The position numbers and the translations under genes were made by a program. Below are positions 12,329-23,339 of a stretch of DNA of 64,000 nt, in pieces (position 1 is the stretch's first letter; each line of letters begins with the position of its first letter). A model generated the notes under the pieces. That model made no database searches and had not been told where the DNA came from. It worked only from the letters and a program-made list of their open reading frames with translations. Source of the DNA: Gentiana macrophylla (Eukaryota > Streptophyta > Magnoliopsida > Gentianales > Gentianaceae); the NCBI GenBank assembly GCA_026214975.1, contig JAOBSW010000334.1, positions 1-64,000 on the forward strand. Reading direction: 5' to 3'.

Positions 12329-13919
12329 TGTTCGGTAAAAAGCGTGTTTTAAATTTATAAACCGAAACACCCCAAGTATAAGGATCGTAGTATAGGATGT
12401 TTACGGGTCGCCCTGGCGGAGTGGAATGTTTATCGGATTCAGGTATAAATCTATATCGATTATGTCACAATTATTAACTAAACTAAGGCTGAAACTAACT
12501 AAAACCTAAACCTACCTAAGAATTAAAACTAAAACAGGAATAAAAACAAGCAGAAAATAAGAAAACAGAAAGATGGACGAGCGTTCACTAAAGTGAACGA
12601 GCGTCTGGAAACTAAATCTAATGGACGAGCGTCTGCTATTGCGGACGAGCGTCCGATTACGAACAGAAAGGAAAAGTGCAGGAAAACAGCAGGAAACTAG
12701 GGTTTATAAAACTAGAACTTACACTAAACTTAATCTAAACGGTTTGATTAAAACAATTAAAGGAAAACACAGCGAGGCGACTGGACTCCACTTATCAACC
12801 AACAATCCAACTAGACGGTGATTAAAAAGACATAGTTTTTAGTAGTGATTTATCACGAATTCAATCAAATATCTTTAATCAAATTCCTAAGGTTCCGTTT
12901 ATCTTTTTCAAGCAAACTAAACATGCAATCAAAACAGGATCACGAGATCGTTTCCAAACTCTTACTCAACTAAACATGCCTAATCTCTTATAACATGATT
13001 AGATGCATCACTTAAACGAAAGAGAACTCAAATAAACAGACTTTCGTAAATTTATTCAAGCATAAAGATAGATAAATAGATCGTTTCATAGAATTGATAA
13101 TTCAACAAAACATGGCAATGTAAAACAGCGTTAAAAAGTGATGAAAAACTAGATCTTAAACTCACTAAACATCCAGTATCGAACTCTCTAGTTGGTTTTG
13201 TTGTTGACGAGCTTCCTCCGTCGACTCACCGCAGCAGCTTTTAGCCAACAATCATGTTGAAGATGATTGTTGGGTTGGAGAAGTTCATCTCTGCGTAAAA
13301 GGCTTGGGCCGCAGCTTTTTGGTGTAAAGTTGCGATCTCAATTATGTGGTATGAATTAGGTTAAGAGGTCGCCGCTATATATGAGTTTTGGGTCGGTTAT
13401 GACTAAGTCGGCAACGGACGCCGTCTCAAATATTCGACGCCCGCCCGTAATGCTCGACGCTGAGTAAACGCTTCGTTCATCCTCCGCCTCAACTCTCTCG
13501 AATGTAAAATACGATTCGACGCCGCATGGACGCTTGATTCACTTCGGACGCCGCTCAAGATCGATGACGCGCGCGTTTGAACTCGCTGAGGATCGGATCT
13601 CTTCATCTTTATCCACTTTCGTCAAGCCAATTCCAACTCTATCTCTTATAATTCGACTTGAGCTTCATTTATCCTCATTATATGCACGAAAATTAACTCC
13701 TACATGATAAATAAACAACGCAAAAATGTAATAAAATCCAAATAATAATAATTCCATTAAATTAAACACTTAAAGTCATCAATTTTGCATACAACCCTCT
13801 TAAAATCATCTTTATTAAATAATTACACTTAAACCCTTAATTCTTATATAAATTACGCAAATGTGGGGAAAATAATAATGAAATAAACCTTTAATAATCA
13901 TATAAATATGGCCTTAACA
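12329..13919 (-). repeat. Gypsy-1 5' LTR
   Basis: 1591 bases, TG...CA ends. It carries four clear copies of the inverted motif GACGAGCGTC or a one-base variant at 12576, 12595, 12624 and 12644, and a second cluster at 13417-13575 upstream of the minus-strand TATA box (about 13374-13385). The right LTR keeps these motifs while the left LTR shows scrambled versions. Confidence 0.93.
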
Positions 13920-13924
13920 TGCAA
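13920..13924. repeat. Target-site duplication of Gypsy-1 (right)
   Basis: TGCAA, identical to 2711-2715. Confidence 0.9.
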
Positions 13925-14100
13925 CAGTTACATTTTCTGATAGCTAACTTATTAAACAAACTAACTTACTAATGAGCTACCCTAGGTGTTTGATATTAGT
14001 CTTGAACCGGCTGTAACAAGCAGATAGTTGTAACAAACACATTCCCTTTGCTCTTCATAGACACATAGTTCCTTAATTAGTCATACTTTCTCCGGTACTC
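13925..14100 (-). repeat. Copia A 5' LTR, part 2 (end uncertain)
   Basis: AT-rich non-coding sequence continuing from 2715 once Gypsy-1 is removed. Where it stops, shortly before the gag remnant at about 14.1 kb, could not be fixed. Confidence 0.45.
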
Positions 14101-14650
14101 TAACAACATTTCCATTCGTAATTTATGAAAATCGGAAACCGATCTTTTAGGGCATTAACATCAAACCTCTCACAAATCTCATCACAAATAAGTTCCCAAG
14201 TAACTTTAGTTTGGCTAAGCTTCCAAGATCCATACCACATGTCAGCCTTCCCCTTGAAACTCATTTCACCCGTGGACGGCTTGTTTTCTTCTCCCATGTT
14301 ATGCATCTTGAAATGATGTTCACATTACTAATCCAATCTTTAGGCACCTCTCCTTTAAAAATAGGAAAATGTATTTTGAGGAACCCAGGAGTTACCTTAT
14401 TCTTGTGATTTCCTGGCTGATTTTCATCAGAAGAAGTTGTTGCTGCCAAAGTAACTCTGGGACTTCCATGGCCTTGCTGCACCGGATGAGCCACTAACTG
14501 TTTGATTTCCTTGAACCTCTTCTTAGAATTATCTTGATATTCAGCCTCACTCACTTGATACTCTAAAAATCGAGTCTCAACTGCTTCCAAACTTGCTGCA
14601 ACTGCAAGCTTCTTAATGCTATCCTCCATTGACTTTAATCGAGTTTTGTA
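14100..14650 (-). pseudogene. Ty3/gypsy gag fragment, inside copia D
   Basis: Minus-strand sequence with FPIFKGEVPKDWISNVN (about 14300-14370) followed by KADMWYGSWKLSQTKVTWE (about 14180-14240). This is the Retrotrans_gag order of chromovirus-like gypsy elements, preceded by a probable coiled N-terminus. The frame changes near 14300. Its upstream end runs straight into copia sequence (VRYVPDLKKNLI, about 14690-14735) in the same frame, so one element interrupts the other. No LTR of this element is visible. Confidence 0.7.
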
Positions 14651-16343
14651 AGGAAAACAAACCCTAGCGATAAGATTCTGAATTGCGCCCAAAAAGATGA
14701 GATTTTTCTTCAAATCTGGAACATACCTTACTTGCATAAGTATTCTTAAATACCATCACAAGTCTTGATTTTAAGCATACTAATACCAACAACTTCACAA
14801 ACTGCGTCATTGCCCATCAAAAAGACTCCACCTGGAAGTGAATAATACTTGGAAAACCATTCCTTGTTAGGTTACATATGATACGTACAACCTGAATCCA
14901 AGATCCATTCATCAACAAACCTTAATTTATCATTAGCAAAGAAAATCTCTCCATCACTCCCATCTTCTACGATACTGGCACAAGCTGACTCATTACTATT
15001 CTCTTTCTTTTATTTAGGATTTTCTTTGTTTTTATGTCGTAAGCTGTCAGATTTGATACACCCAATCTTTTTACAATAATTGCACATCAAATTTTTATGT
15101 CTGGATTCTGGAATTGAATTCATAATTTTCACTATCTGCATCCTTCTTACTTGATCTACCCCGAACTACCAACACGTTTGCATGACTATTACTTCATCAA
15201 TTTATGTCTTTATCAATCTGCTCTTTCGAGTTCGAAGTCGACTTAATTTTTTTTGTAAGGAATAATATCCTTACCACAAAGCATTGTTTCTCTAAAATTC
15301 TTAAATAACTTGGGAAGTGAACACAGTATCAACATGGCATGATCCTCATAATCAATTTTAGCATCTATATTACACAAATCCATAAGCAGAGAAACAGATT
15401 TATCTAAATGCGATAATATAGATGACCCGTCAGACATACGAAGTATATACAAACTCTGCTTTAAATAGAAGTCTATTCTCCACAATTTTCTTCATATACA
15501 AGGATTTTAATTTTTTCCCACAAATCCTTAACAGTAACCACAATAGCTACCTCTCTTCAAACCTCATTAGAAATAAATAAGATGATACCTAACCTGGCCT
15601 TCTTATTAAGACTAGTGAACTTCTCATGTGACATAATCTCTAGCCTTTCCCCCTTCTCAAACAACACAATATCAAAGCCCTTTTGAATCAGCATTATGGG
15701 TGTACACGGTTCGGTACGGTTAATGGCCATACCGAAAATTTTGGTTAAATAAAACTTGAAACCGAAACCGAACCATTTGTTTTAGGTATCTGAGTTGAAC
15801 CGAACCGAAATATACGGTTTGGTTCGTTTCGGTTAACCGAAAATTGAAATAAAATTTAACTATTCTATTCGGTTATAAGGTTTGGTTTTTATTTGATGTT
15901 TTAATTCGGTTATAAATTGTTCGAACAATGGTTCGGTTACATGCAATTTTTCATAAACGGTTATAATATTTTGGTAATGAAATCTAGTTATACAAGTTGA
16001 TTATAAACGTTTCGGTTACGATTTTCTATTTAATTCGGTTAACGGTTTGGTTGTGTATTCGGTTCGGTTACGGATAATTTGTAAAGTTAACCATAATCGA
16101 ACTGAAAATTTTGGTTTCTCTATAATACTAGTCGAAACCGAACCGCAAACAGTTATTAACCGAACCGAGTTGAACCAAATGGCCTCGGTTCAGTTTGGTT
16201 TTCGGATATTCTATATTTGTGTACACCCTTAATCGGCATGACCCCTCATCTTCAACTGCCAGATCCCGAAGTTGACATTTACGTCGAACTTCTCGAAATG
16301 ATACTTTTTTTTGGTCCTCGAAATTATACTTAGTTATCGTCAT
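14651..16343 (-). pseudogene. Ty1/copia gag-protease remnant (copia D)
   Basis: The gag start (MTITKYNFED, near 16343) is separated from the rest by a MITE at 15698-16228. Gag resumes with LIQKGFDIVLFEKGERLE (about 15640-15695). The UBN2-type block lies at 15243-15485 (LYILRMSDGSSILSHLDKS, then LCSLPKLFKNFRETML). The zinc knuckle near 15040-15092 reads CNYCKKIGCIKSDS, with His and the last Cys both lost. The protease at about 14878-14915 reads WILDSGCTYHM, catalytic Asp kept, directly followed by a stop. The GAG-pre-integrase start ends at about 14651. This is an old, clearly dead copy. Confidence 0.85.
15698..16228. mobile_element. MITE with internal GGTTCGGTT/AACCGAACC arrays
   Basis: The 531-base insert has perfect 10-base terminal inverted repeats GGGTGTACAC/GTGTACACCC. 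It interrupts copia D gag. The interior is filled with degenerate GGTTCGGTT and AACCGAACC repeats in both orientations, so it could fold extensively. TTA occurs on both sides (one base off on the left), a weak hint of a 3-base target duplication as in PIF/Harbinger. A hAT origin is the alternative. It encodes no protein. Confidence 0.75.
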
Positions 16344-16535
16344 AATGCCTAATTTTCAAAGCTCGGAAAATCTCAGTTTTGATAGCATTTCGTTAGGAAA
16401 CAAAGCCGAGCGATAGCCCTTAACAACGATAACATAAAATGGAGAACAATGGAGAGATTTTTGTTACACGAAGAGGTCCAAAGGACCTAGGGAGGGAAGA
16501 AACCCTAAAAGCAAAAAACAGAAGAAAAAAAAAAA
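16344..16535. other. Spacer without a recognised feature
   Basis: Short AT-rich sequence with A-runs at about 16516-16535 next to the RNase H remnant. The run reads as poly(T) on the remnant's strand, so it is not a normal LINE tail. Confidence 0.4.
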
Positions 16536-17203
16536 TCAAACCCTTGGGAGGTGATCACCTCTTAAATCTTCACCCAGAATGGTGATAACTTCATTAGGAG
16601 GCAAATCCAGGGAAGTAGTTCCCATAATTCCTTGATGTCCCATTCTAGCTAGACAGTCCGCAGCTCTATTAGCCTCTCTTTGCTTGTAAGTGATCAACAC
16701 TTGCCATCCATCTTCCTTCATTCTGTGAATGTCTTCAATAATAGGGAGACTTTCTTCATTTAAAGCCGGTTGTTGATAGCGATCCAACGCAGCTAGTGGA
16801 ATCGATTCAACCCATAGAGTAGGCACACAAAATTCCTTCACCAATATCATGGCTTCTCTGATAGCCATCAGCTCCCCAATGAAGACATTGTTCTTGCCCA
16901 TAGCTCCCACAAAGCCTTTGATCCATCTGCCATAGGAGTCTATAAAGATGCCACCAATAGCTATGTCTCCCTTGCCTTCAGCATCTGCATTGATCACACT
17001 AGCATCTATATTCACTTTCATCCAGCCTTCAAGAGGTGATTGACAACCAATCCATTGGATTTTTTTCGAAAAAGACAGAAGAGAGTTAGCACAACAAACT
17101 TTAACATATTCATTTGCACTAAGTAAGATAGTATTCAAGGATTCCCAACTGGAAATCCTTTTCCTATCAAACACAAAGGCATTCCTATCTTTTCATATCT
17201 GTC
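16536..17203 (-). pseudogene. Plant LINE-type RNase H domain (RVT_3), truncated
   Basis: A 212-codon open frame (16536-17174) carries the RNase H fold found at the end of plant LINE polyproteins: WMKVNIDASV (first Asp), FIGELMAIREAM (Glu), WVESIPLAAL, REANRAADCLARMG (last Asp). The third catalytic Asp, normally in VESD or VETD, is Ile here, so catalysis is unlikely. Upstream the family motif WKDRN is still readable, but Trp is a TGA stop at about 17199-17201. No reverse transcriptase precedes it. A domesticated RNase H gene is conceivable but less likely than a LINE 3' fragment. Confidence 0.8.
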
Positions 17204-17782
17204 AAAGAACAATAGAGAGATGGCTGTAAATTTATTTCCATACGCTTCAAGTTGTGACCCTGTGGCCATCGCTTTTCTGCATCATCTATTAAACCCGATC
17301 CACCGTAAAGGTCCAACCGTTAAACCAAAATGATCTGGCCATGAATCCAATCCAGCTCAAGAACTAACTCGTAATTCGTAGAAAGAGTCAACCCACTTAA
17401 ACCTGTTAAACCCTTCGGTTCAACCAGTGATCACGGTGATAGAGCTAAACATTTTTTTGTTGGAGCTTGAACCGGATAAACAAAAAGATAAAGCATGCGC
17501 GTTTGTGCACAAATCAAATTCATATTATCCACGTCATTATTCATCTGAATAAAGTAAATTTTTTTTTTTTCAATTTTAATAAAAAAATCTTCTCGTTTAC
17601 TTTCAAAACAATCAACTTTATTTGACACAGTTTCCAATGCAATCAATCTTGAACCAAACCAAAATTTCCTACATTGAGTAAGAACAAAATAAAAAAGTAA
17701 TGGTTTGAATCAGTTAAGTTAACAAGAGTATTTCTCTATACAGCTTTCACATAAATGATGAAGCAAAACTCTGTGTAATTGC
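17204..17782. other. Intergenic sequence 3' of the kinase gene
   Basis: About 580 bases with no recognised gene. The first part has scattered AACCGGTTC-like words. The part next to 17782 should hold the 3' UTR of the kinase gene. Confidence 0.5.
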
Positions 17783-20700
17783 TCAGCTGCTGCTATTGCT
17801 GCTGTTTCTGCTCTTGAGGTAGTCCATTCTAATTACCCACAACTGCTCCCCAACCAACTTCATGTCGGGCCGATCCGACCGCATCGGTGCAGCACATTGA
17901 ATGGCTACTCCTACCATTTTCATTAGTAACCCATTGTCTACAACTTCTTCTAGTTGAGGATCTATCAATTCTGCTACACTTTTTTCATTATATTTCTTGA
18001 ATGCCTGCATCCCGTCATACGGTTCAATAGTTATAAAAAAACGATAAAGGGGTATCAGTGCAATACTTTTAAATCATTGATCGTTGTGGGACCCATTTCA
18101 TTCAATGGGTCCTACACCGTGGTCAATAATGGTGTGAAAGTGTATGGGGCCAAATCATTTCTCAACACGAATAGTGCCCGTCTCATAAAAGATGCAAATG
18201 AAATGAATGACAGTTTCTTGTAGCCAAAAGAAGTAAAGAAAAACACATACCCATCTTAGTGTAACTCTCTCTCTGCAGGTTTTTTCAGTTCTACAGGCCG
18301 ACGACCTGTTAATATTTCGAGTAACAAAATCCCGAAAGAGAAGACATCGCTCTTCGTTGTGAGTTGATTTGTCTTCATGTATTCAGGGTCAAGATAACCA
18401 ACTGTGCCTTTAACTTTGGTTAAAACATGTGTTTGTTCAGAGTCCACATCACCTAGCTTGGCGAATCCAAAGTCTGCAACTTTGGCCATCATGCTCTCTG
18501 TTAGAAGAATATTCGACGATTTCACGTCTCTGTGAATAATTTGCTTCTCTGTTGAAAATGTCACACAAAGAACCAACAGTTAGAAACTATGAAAACCAAA
18601 CTGTATATTAAATAACTATAAGGACAAAGCTACATATATTGGAAATCTTAAAATAAAACTATTTGTAGTGACTTTTCTTCATTTTCGCTGGTTTTTGTTC
18701 ATTTTGGGCAGCTTTCCATTAAATTTCTGGCCTTTAATTCTTTCAATTTTCAACATGATTCTTTATTTCAGGTATCCGAGTTATAGATATGCATATCCAA
18801 ATCCCATATCCAACTTTAAAAAAAATTGTGAATCTGCCTATCCTTAGTAACCAATGATGAGTGTTAGATACGACACACACTACTAAACAGGAGTATTCGT
18901 GCATCGTGGCAGGGGTTTCACAATAAGTTTCCTGACATTCTCTTCCCATTTTACTATTTCAGATGGTTAGGTGGCCAATGTCCATGCAATTATCCTTCAT
19001 ATCTGATTTTGAAAGAAATAGTTAGGGTTTAGGAAGAGAAATAACCTGCATACAGATGCAGATGAGTCAATGCATGAGCAACATCGATACAAATTTCTAG
19101 GCGTTGCTTGAAGCCCAAGATTTTTCCACGTGTGCCTGCAGGTAACATTCGCAAAAACTATTAGTTTATCAGTACAAGATTAAAGTGTTGATAGTTTAAA
19201 AAGTTCAACTGTTCAAGTGTTTACCATCAAGATGTTCTCTCAGTGTGCCATTCGGGACATACTCTGTAATTATAACACGGTCATTTCCTTTATCAACGTA
19301 TCCGAGCAATTTCACCAAATTTCGATGATCAATCTTGGCTAGCAGTTCAACTTCACTCCCAAACTCGGTTCGTACATTTTCAAAGGCCTCCTGTAAATTA
19401 TGTTTTTCTTAACAATCCAAAGCATATTTAAGCAGAAAAAGTTAAAAACAATAAAGCTTATATTATTTCTTGATGGAAGACAAGTAGTGCTTCAATTATT
19501 AGAATGCCAACCATAGAAAGTACCAAAAACGACTCTGCAAATCACTTCACAACTAACACTTTTGATTCCATTGTTTATATAGATCATAGATTGATTTCAA
19601 CTTCTATTCTTGTGCTTGATAGTTCATAGAACTTGTTTTATTTTGTATTCAATATTCAATCTCGTGCTAGGTTTGAATCGGGCCAGTCTAGGTCAGATTA
19701 ACGCCCAACTAACTGCCTAGGCTTAGAGAATTCACTACAACTGGCGTCGGATATTTAGCTCAAGGCCTTTCAAACTGCAGATTTTGACCTTATGGAACAC
19801 AAATTCAATACTAATATGAAGATGCCAAATTTATTACAACCCATATATAAGGTTCAATTCAAAGAATACTTAACACACCCTAAAAGAAAGATTGGAGAGG
19901 ATCCCGGAATATCGATCATTATGCAACAAAAGTAGGGTATCTAGTACAGATTGCTTTTCAGTCCAGTTACTAATTCGATAAAGTCTTACTTAGGCATTAA
20001 GATCACAGCTCTATTATAAAGAATATAGAATGGATGGTGGAACGACCCTATTCTGGATGTCCTGACACCATATGCCAGAAAACGAGCATTTTTATACTGC
20101 AAGTTAACAAAATATACAAGGTCCATCTAACTGTATATAAGTTTAGTTTCAAATCACGTAAAATGCACTTCAATGTTCATGGATAGGAAATGTAAAGAAA
20201 TAGAGCACATGGAAATCAAATTAGTAGTCAAAAAACAAATGGAAAACAAGAATCTAGCGACACATATTGATATATCGAACTACCTTCTTTGCACGCTTAA
20301 TAGCCACCAGTTGACCATCAGGTAGCCGAGCCTTGTAGACCGTATCAAACCCTCCTTCACCTATCTTCATCGATTCGAGAAATTATGAGTAGCTCTGATA
20401 ACTTGACTCATGTTTAGTTGAACAGAACTAACTCTATCAAGCCTGGGGGACATAGAAAATCTGGAAGGACTTGGGGGTACACGTAGTGGACTTGGGGGAA
20501 TACTGAACTGGACTCGGGGAGCACGAGTGGACTTGGGGGTATCCGTAGTGGACTTGGGGGTATCCGTAGTAGACTCGGGAGTATGCGTGGCAGACTGCTT
20601 GTTACTTTTAGTGGACTTGCTGGAAATTTGTCCTGAACCAAGCTCATTTCCATAGAGGAGATCGAATCCACTGCACGATATGACAATACGATTATAATTC

Positions 20701-21173
20701 ATTCAGCACATGTTAGAACAAACTGATGTATCAAACATGCCAATCATAGGTTAAACATCAGTTAACACGTTTTGTGGAGAACTATACATGTTAAAGGAGC
20801 GCGATTTCGTGTTCATCACGTATTTTAGGCCTCCAAAGTCACAATAAAAACTGTCCTATATTTCTATACAAGACTAATCAATACAAGAAAGTTGCTTTAC
20901 AGTCTAATATTCTTTTCGTATACGCATATAAATAAATATATAAAGATTTTCACTCACTTGAATCCTCCTCCTCAAGGATGGTATGCACATTCCTCCTCCT
21001 TGCGCGAAAACAAGGGCAAACTACGCCACAACAGAGAAAGAAATCAGCCACGTCTATATTCGTCGGGGATAACATAGTATCATCGTTTTCATGAGCTTCA
21101 AACTTCTGTTCCATGGATCCTTCTACGGTTACTTTGCCTGGCAGTTTTCTTAATATCCTAACAGGCAACACGT
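17783..21173 (-). CDS. CRCK3-like: Calmodulin-binding receptor-like cytoplasmic kinase, CRCK3-like; three broken frames
   Basis: Serine/threonine kinase of the CRCK group, known in Arabidopsis to bind calmodulin; CRCK3 acts in the MPK4-SUMM2 immune pathway. Six exons with GT-AG junctions: 20958-21173, 20284-20670, 19225-19390, 19046-19135, 18251-18548 and 17783-18004 (stop at 17783). Visible are a Cys-rich [11 protein letters not shown], tandem PPSP(L/S) repeats, [21 protein letters not shown] (third loop Gly is Asp), [31 protein letters not shown] and [13 protein letters not shown] and DFG are intact. Family alignment implies one base missing near 20526, one near 20376, and a shift in the (GA)n run at 18263-18275. 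The start codon is unresolved; exon 21277-21330 could splice on in phase but shows no ATG. It is either a pseudogene or a real gene with sequence errors. Confidence 0.88.
20464..20600 (-). repeat. 21-base tandem repeat coding PPSP(L)R units in the kinase gene
   Basis: Units of about 21 bases (plus strand acttgggggtatccgtagtg) repeat at least four times, encoding seven-residue PPSPLRI-type repeats just before the kinase domain. Each unit supplies a Ser-Pro site. One unit lacks a base near 20526, which breaks the frame. Confidence 0.75.
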
Positions 21174-22276
21174 CTGACAATCGAATCCAATCAAAAGAAT
21201 AATCATAAAAAGAATAACCAAAGTATTCAAATTGCAGAAATTCAATGCAGATAAATAAAAACAGAAAGCAATTTACCTAGGGAATGATCCAAACCAATGT
21301 ATATCTGTTTGACATTAATCTCAATGAAGCATCAGTTCTCTTTGTAGAATATGAGAGTATCTATCTACAAATTTCTCCGTTTATGCAGAATATAATGTGT
21401 TTTGAGAATCTTCACAGTAATTGATATGGTTATCCGCCACAATTATTCAAATCGAAAACGAAACTAGAAGCTGCCAGAAACAATAAGCTTAGCAAAACCG
21501 AGCTGTTTTCGAGCAAAGGACCTCCCAAAAGCTCCATCTTCTGAACACATACAATGGCAGTGCAATTTCTGAAATCCCATATACTTAACTTAACCCAATA
21601 CAAGTAGAAAAATTCAATTGGCCTCAGAAATTGGGGGCAAATAATATGGGAACGATGAAAAGACAGAAATTATTGCTGCAATTTCCGCAAAAAATGTGGT
21701 TCTCTCTGTAATTATCTGACGAAAATGCTAATTGATCAGCTTCAATGTAGATTCTCCATCCATCAATTTAAACACATCCATAAACCACTCCATTAAACCC
21801 TGAAAAACCCCACTGAGAAGAAATAGCCTGACCTCCTATAATAAGCAAAAACACAGATACAATTGCTACTTGGGGATACTAACTAACATGTAATATTGGT
21901 GAAATATGATTGTTGGAAGAAACAGGAAGGTAAATATGAAGAAAGAACAGCGGATTAAAAAGGAAAAAAATTAAAATTAAAATTAAAATTAAAAGGAGAG
22001 AATATTTCAAGAGACAGTTAATGGACAGGGAGAGTAGTATAAAAAAGAAATAAATAACCGGCCATGGCTGGCATATAATATGAAGTTGGATGATTTTTTT
22101 TTTATTCATAAAAAAAAATAAAATTGACGTTTCTATGAATGTGATGCAAAAATGTTGGCCGTCTGCATCAAAATCGACGATTTTCTAATTATCATTTTCA
22201 TGGAAAAAGAAAAAGCATCTATTGCATCACTACGATCAAATAATGATCACACAAATTATGCATTAATAATTTGTCC
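21174..22276 (-). promoter_or_regulatory. Upstream region of the kinase gene
   Basis: Holds a possible 5' exon (about 21277-21330, donor CTAG/GTAAAT on the minus strand), presumed 5' UTR and promoter. An imperfect (AATTAA)n microsatellite lies at about 21968-21996. No TATA position can be assigned with confidence. The part beyond 21.9 kb is AT-rich with no repeat I recognise. Confidence 0.45.
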
Positions 22277-22880
22277 TCAGACTCCGTGCCTGATAGCATT
22301 AAATGAGTCATAAATGGTCCAGTCAACTGTTTAGATCGTCGTACTCGTTTGGTCTAAAATGTGTAACCCGAGTTGACAAGACATTTATGTATCACACTTA
22401 TATGGAGGTGGACATTCTACTATTTTTCCTATGTGAAATTTACATTATCCTCCCTTATAAGGGACTGACGTCATCGCCAGGACGGCTAAGACTGTTCCCG
22501 GGTCATCCATACCAGAGGTAACTAGAGGTCATCCTTACATCATCTTCTTGTACGGTGCAGCGCATAGTTCTGTCTGATAGTCGGCTCTGATACCATTCCA
22601 AGGAATGTTCCTGGGTCGTCCATACCAGAGGTAACTAGAGCCATCCTTACACCGTATTCTTGTGCGGTCTGCAACGATAGCCCGGCTCGATAGTGGGTTC
22701 GATACCATTCTCAGTAACGCCCATGGACCCGGATCGATAAGCGCTTAAATGAGTCATAAATGATCCGGTCAACTACTTAGACCGCCGTCCTCGCTTGGTC
22801 TAAAATGGCTAATCCGAGTTAACAAGAACTTTATGTCTCACACTTATATGGGATGAGCAGATTTTACAATAAGTCTTTTC
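22277..22880 (-). mobile_element. TRIM-like miniature LTR element, rearranged
   Basis: A block of about 105 bases (22299-22404, starting ttaaatgagtcataaatg) recurs at 22745-22853. Between them, a block starting ccataccagaggtaactaga occurs twice (about 22506 and 22622). Each inner copy is followed by a tRNA-Met-type primer site complement: gctctgatacca at 22584-22595 and gttcgatacca at 22689-22699. The pattern LTR, primer site, partial LTR, primer site, LTR fits a TRIM on the minus strand with an extra tandem copy. No coding capacity and no Cassandra 5S-like motif were seen. Confidence 0.5.
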
Positions 22881-23104
22881 ACACAGATTAAAAAAATGAT
22901 TGAATATCATAAATTTGAAGGTTAATCTCTAAAATGCCTCTTGACTATAATTAATGCAATAGTTGTTAAGTAATGAAAAGTGGTTGAATTAATAATAAAA
23001 TAGGGGTAAGATATAGAAAAGAGTAATAAATTTTGCATTGGTAATGTAATGACTTATATTATATGACAAATGTAAAAATGTAGAATGACTTATATTTTAA
23101 AACA
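22881..23104. other. AT-rich spacer
   Basis: No gene or recognised repeat. Confidence 0.5.
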
Positions 23105-23306
23105 GAAGTAGTACAAAAAATAATAAGTGAAGCAAAACCTTTTTCATTCATTAAAATGTCAGCTACCAATGGCTTAAATAATACTACAATAAATAATAAT
23201 TACTACAATAAAGGAATCATTTAACAACAGCTCTACCAAACTAATGACAAGTGGCACCGGTCAATGTATTAGACTAGGATAGATAATAACAACTATTTAT
23301 CTAACA
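23105..23306 (-). repeat. Copia B 3' LTR (left edge approximate)
   Basis: Ends in ...atctaaca at 23306, followed by a pyrimidine-rich catcttctcaaacc on the plus strand. On the minus strand that is a purine tract directly before TGTTAGAT. The left edge is a guess. Confidence 0.55.
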
Positions 23307-23339
23307 CATCTTCTCAAACCGAAGGTAAGTGAAATACAC

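Larger units (their letters stand above)
2716..13919 (-). mobile_element. Gypsy-1: complete-length Athila-type Ty3/gypsy retrotransposon
   Basis: An 11.2 kb element on the minus strand bounded by LTRs that run TGTTCGG...CCTTAACA, with TSD TGCAA on both sides. From right to left it has the 5' LTR, a tRNA-Asp-type primer site, leader, gag, protease, reverse transcriptase, RNase H, integrase, a long non-coding 3' region, a polypurine tract and the 3' LTR. The wording of the RT and integrase fits the Athila lineage. All coding domains are broken into short frames by many small indels. These indels concentrate in GC-rich spots, so part of the damage may be sequence error. Confidence 0.93.

Noticed and set aside
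2716..13919. CRISPR-like spaced repeats from the recurring GACGAGCGTC motifs
   Set aside because: Spacing is irregular, copies are few, and the sequence is a plant LTR.
16047..16343. Open frames overlapping the MITE on both strands
   Set aside because: They read through the repetitive GGTTCGGTT interior; only the part beyond 16229 is copia gag.
22277..22880. Cassandra-type TRIM with a 5S rRNA-like promoter
   Set aside because: The 5S-like internal promoter words were not seen in the repeat blocks.
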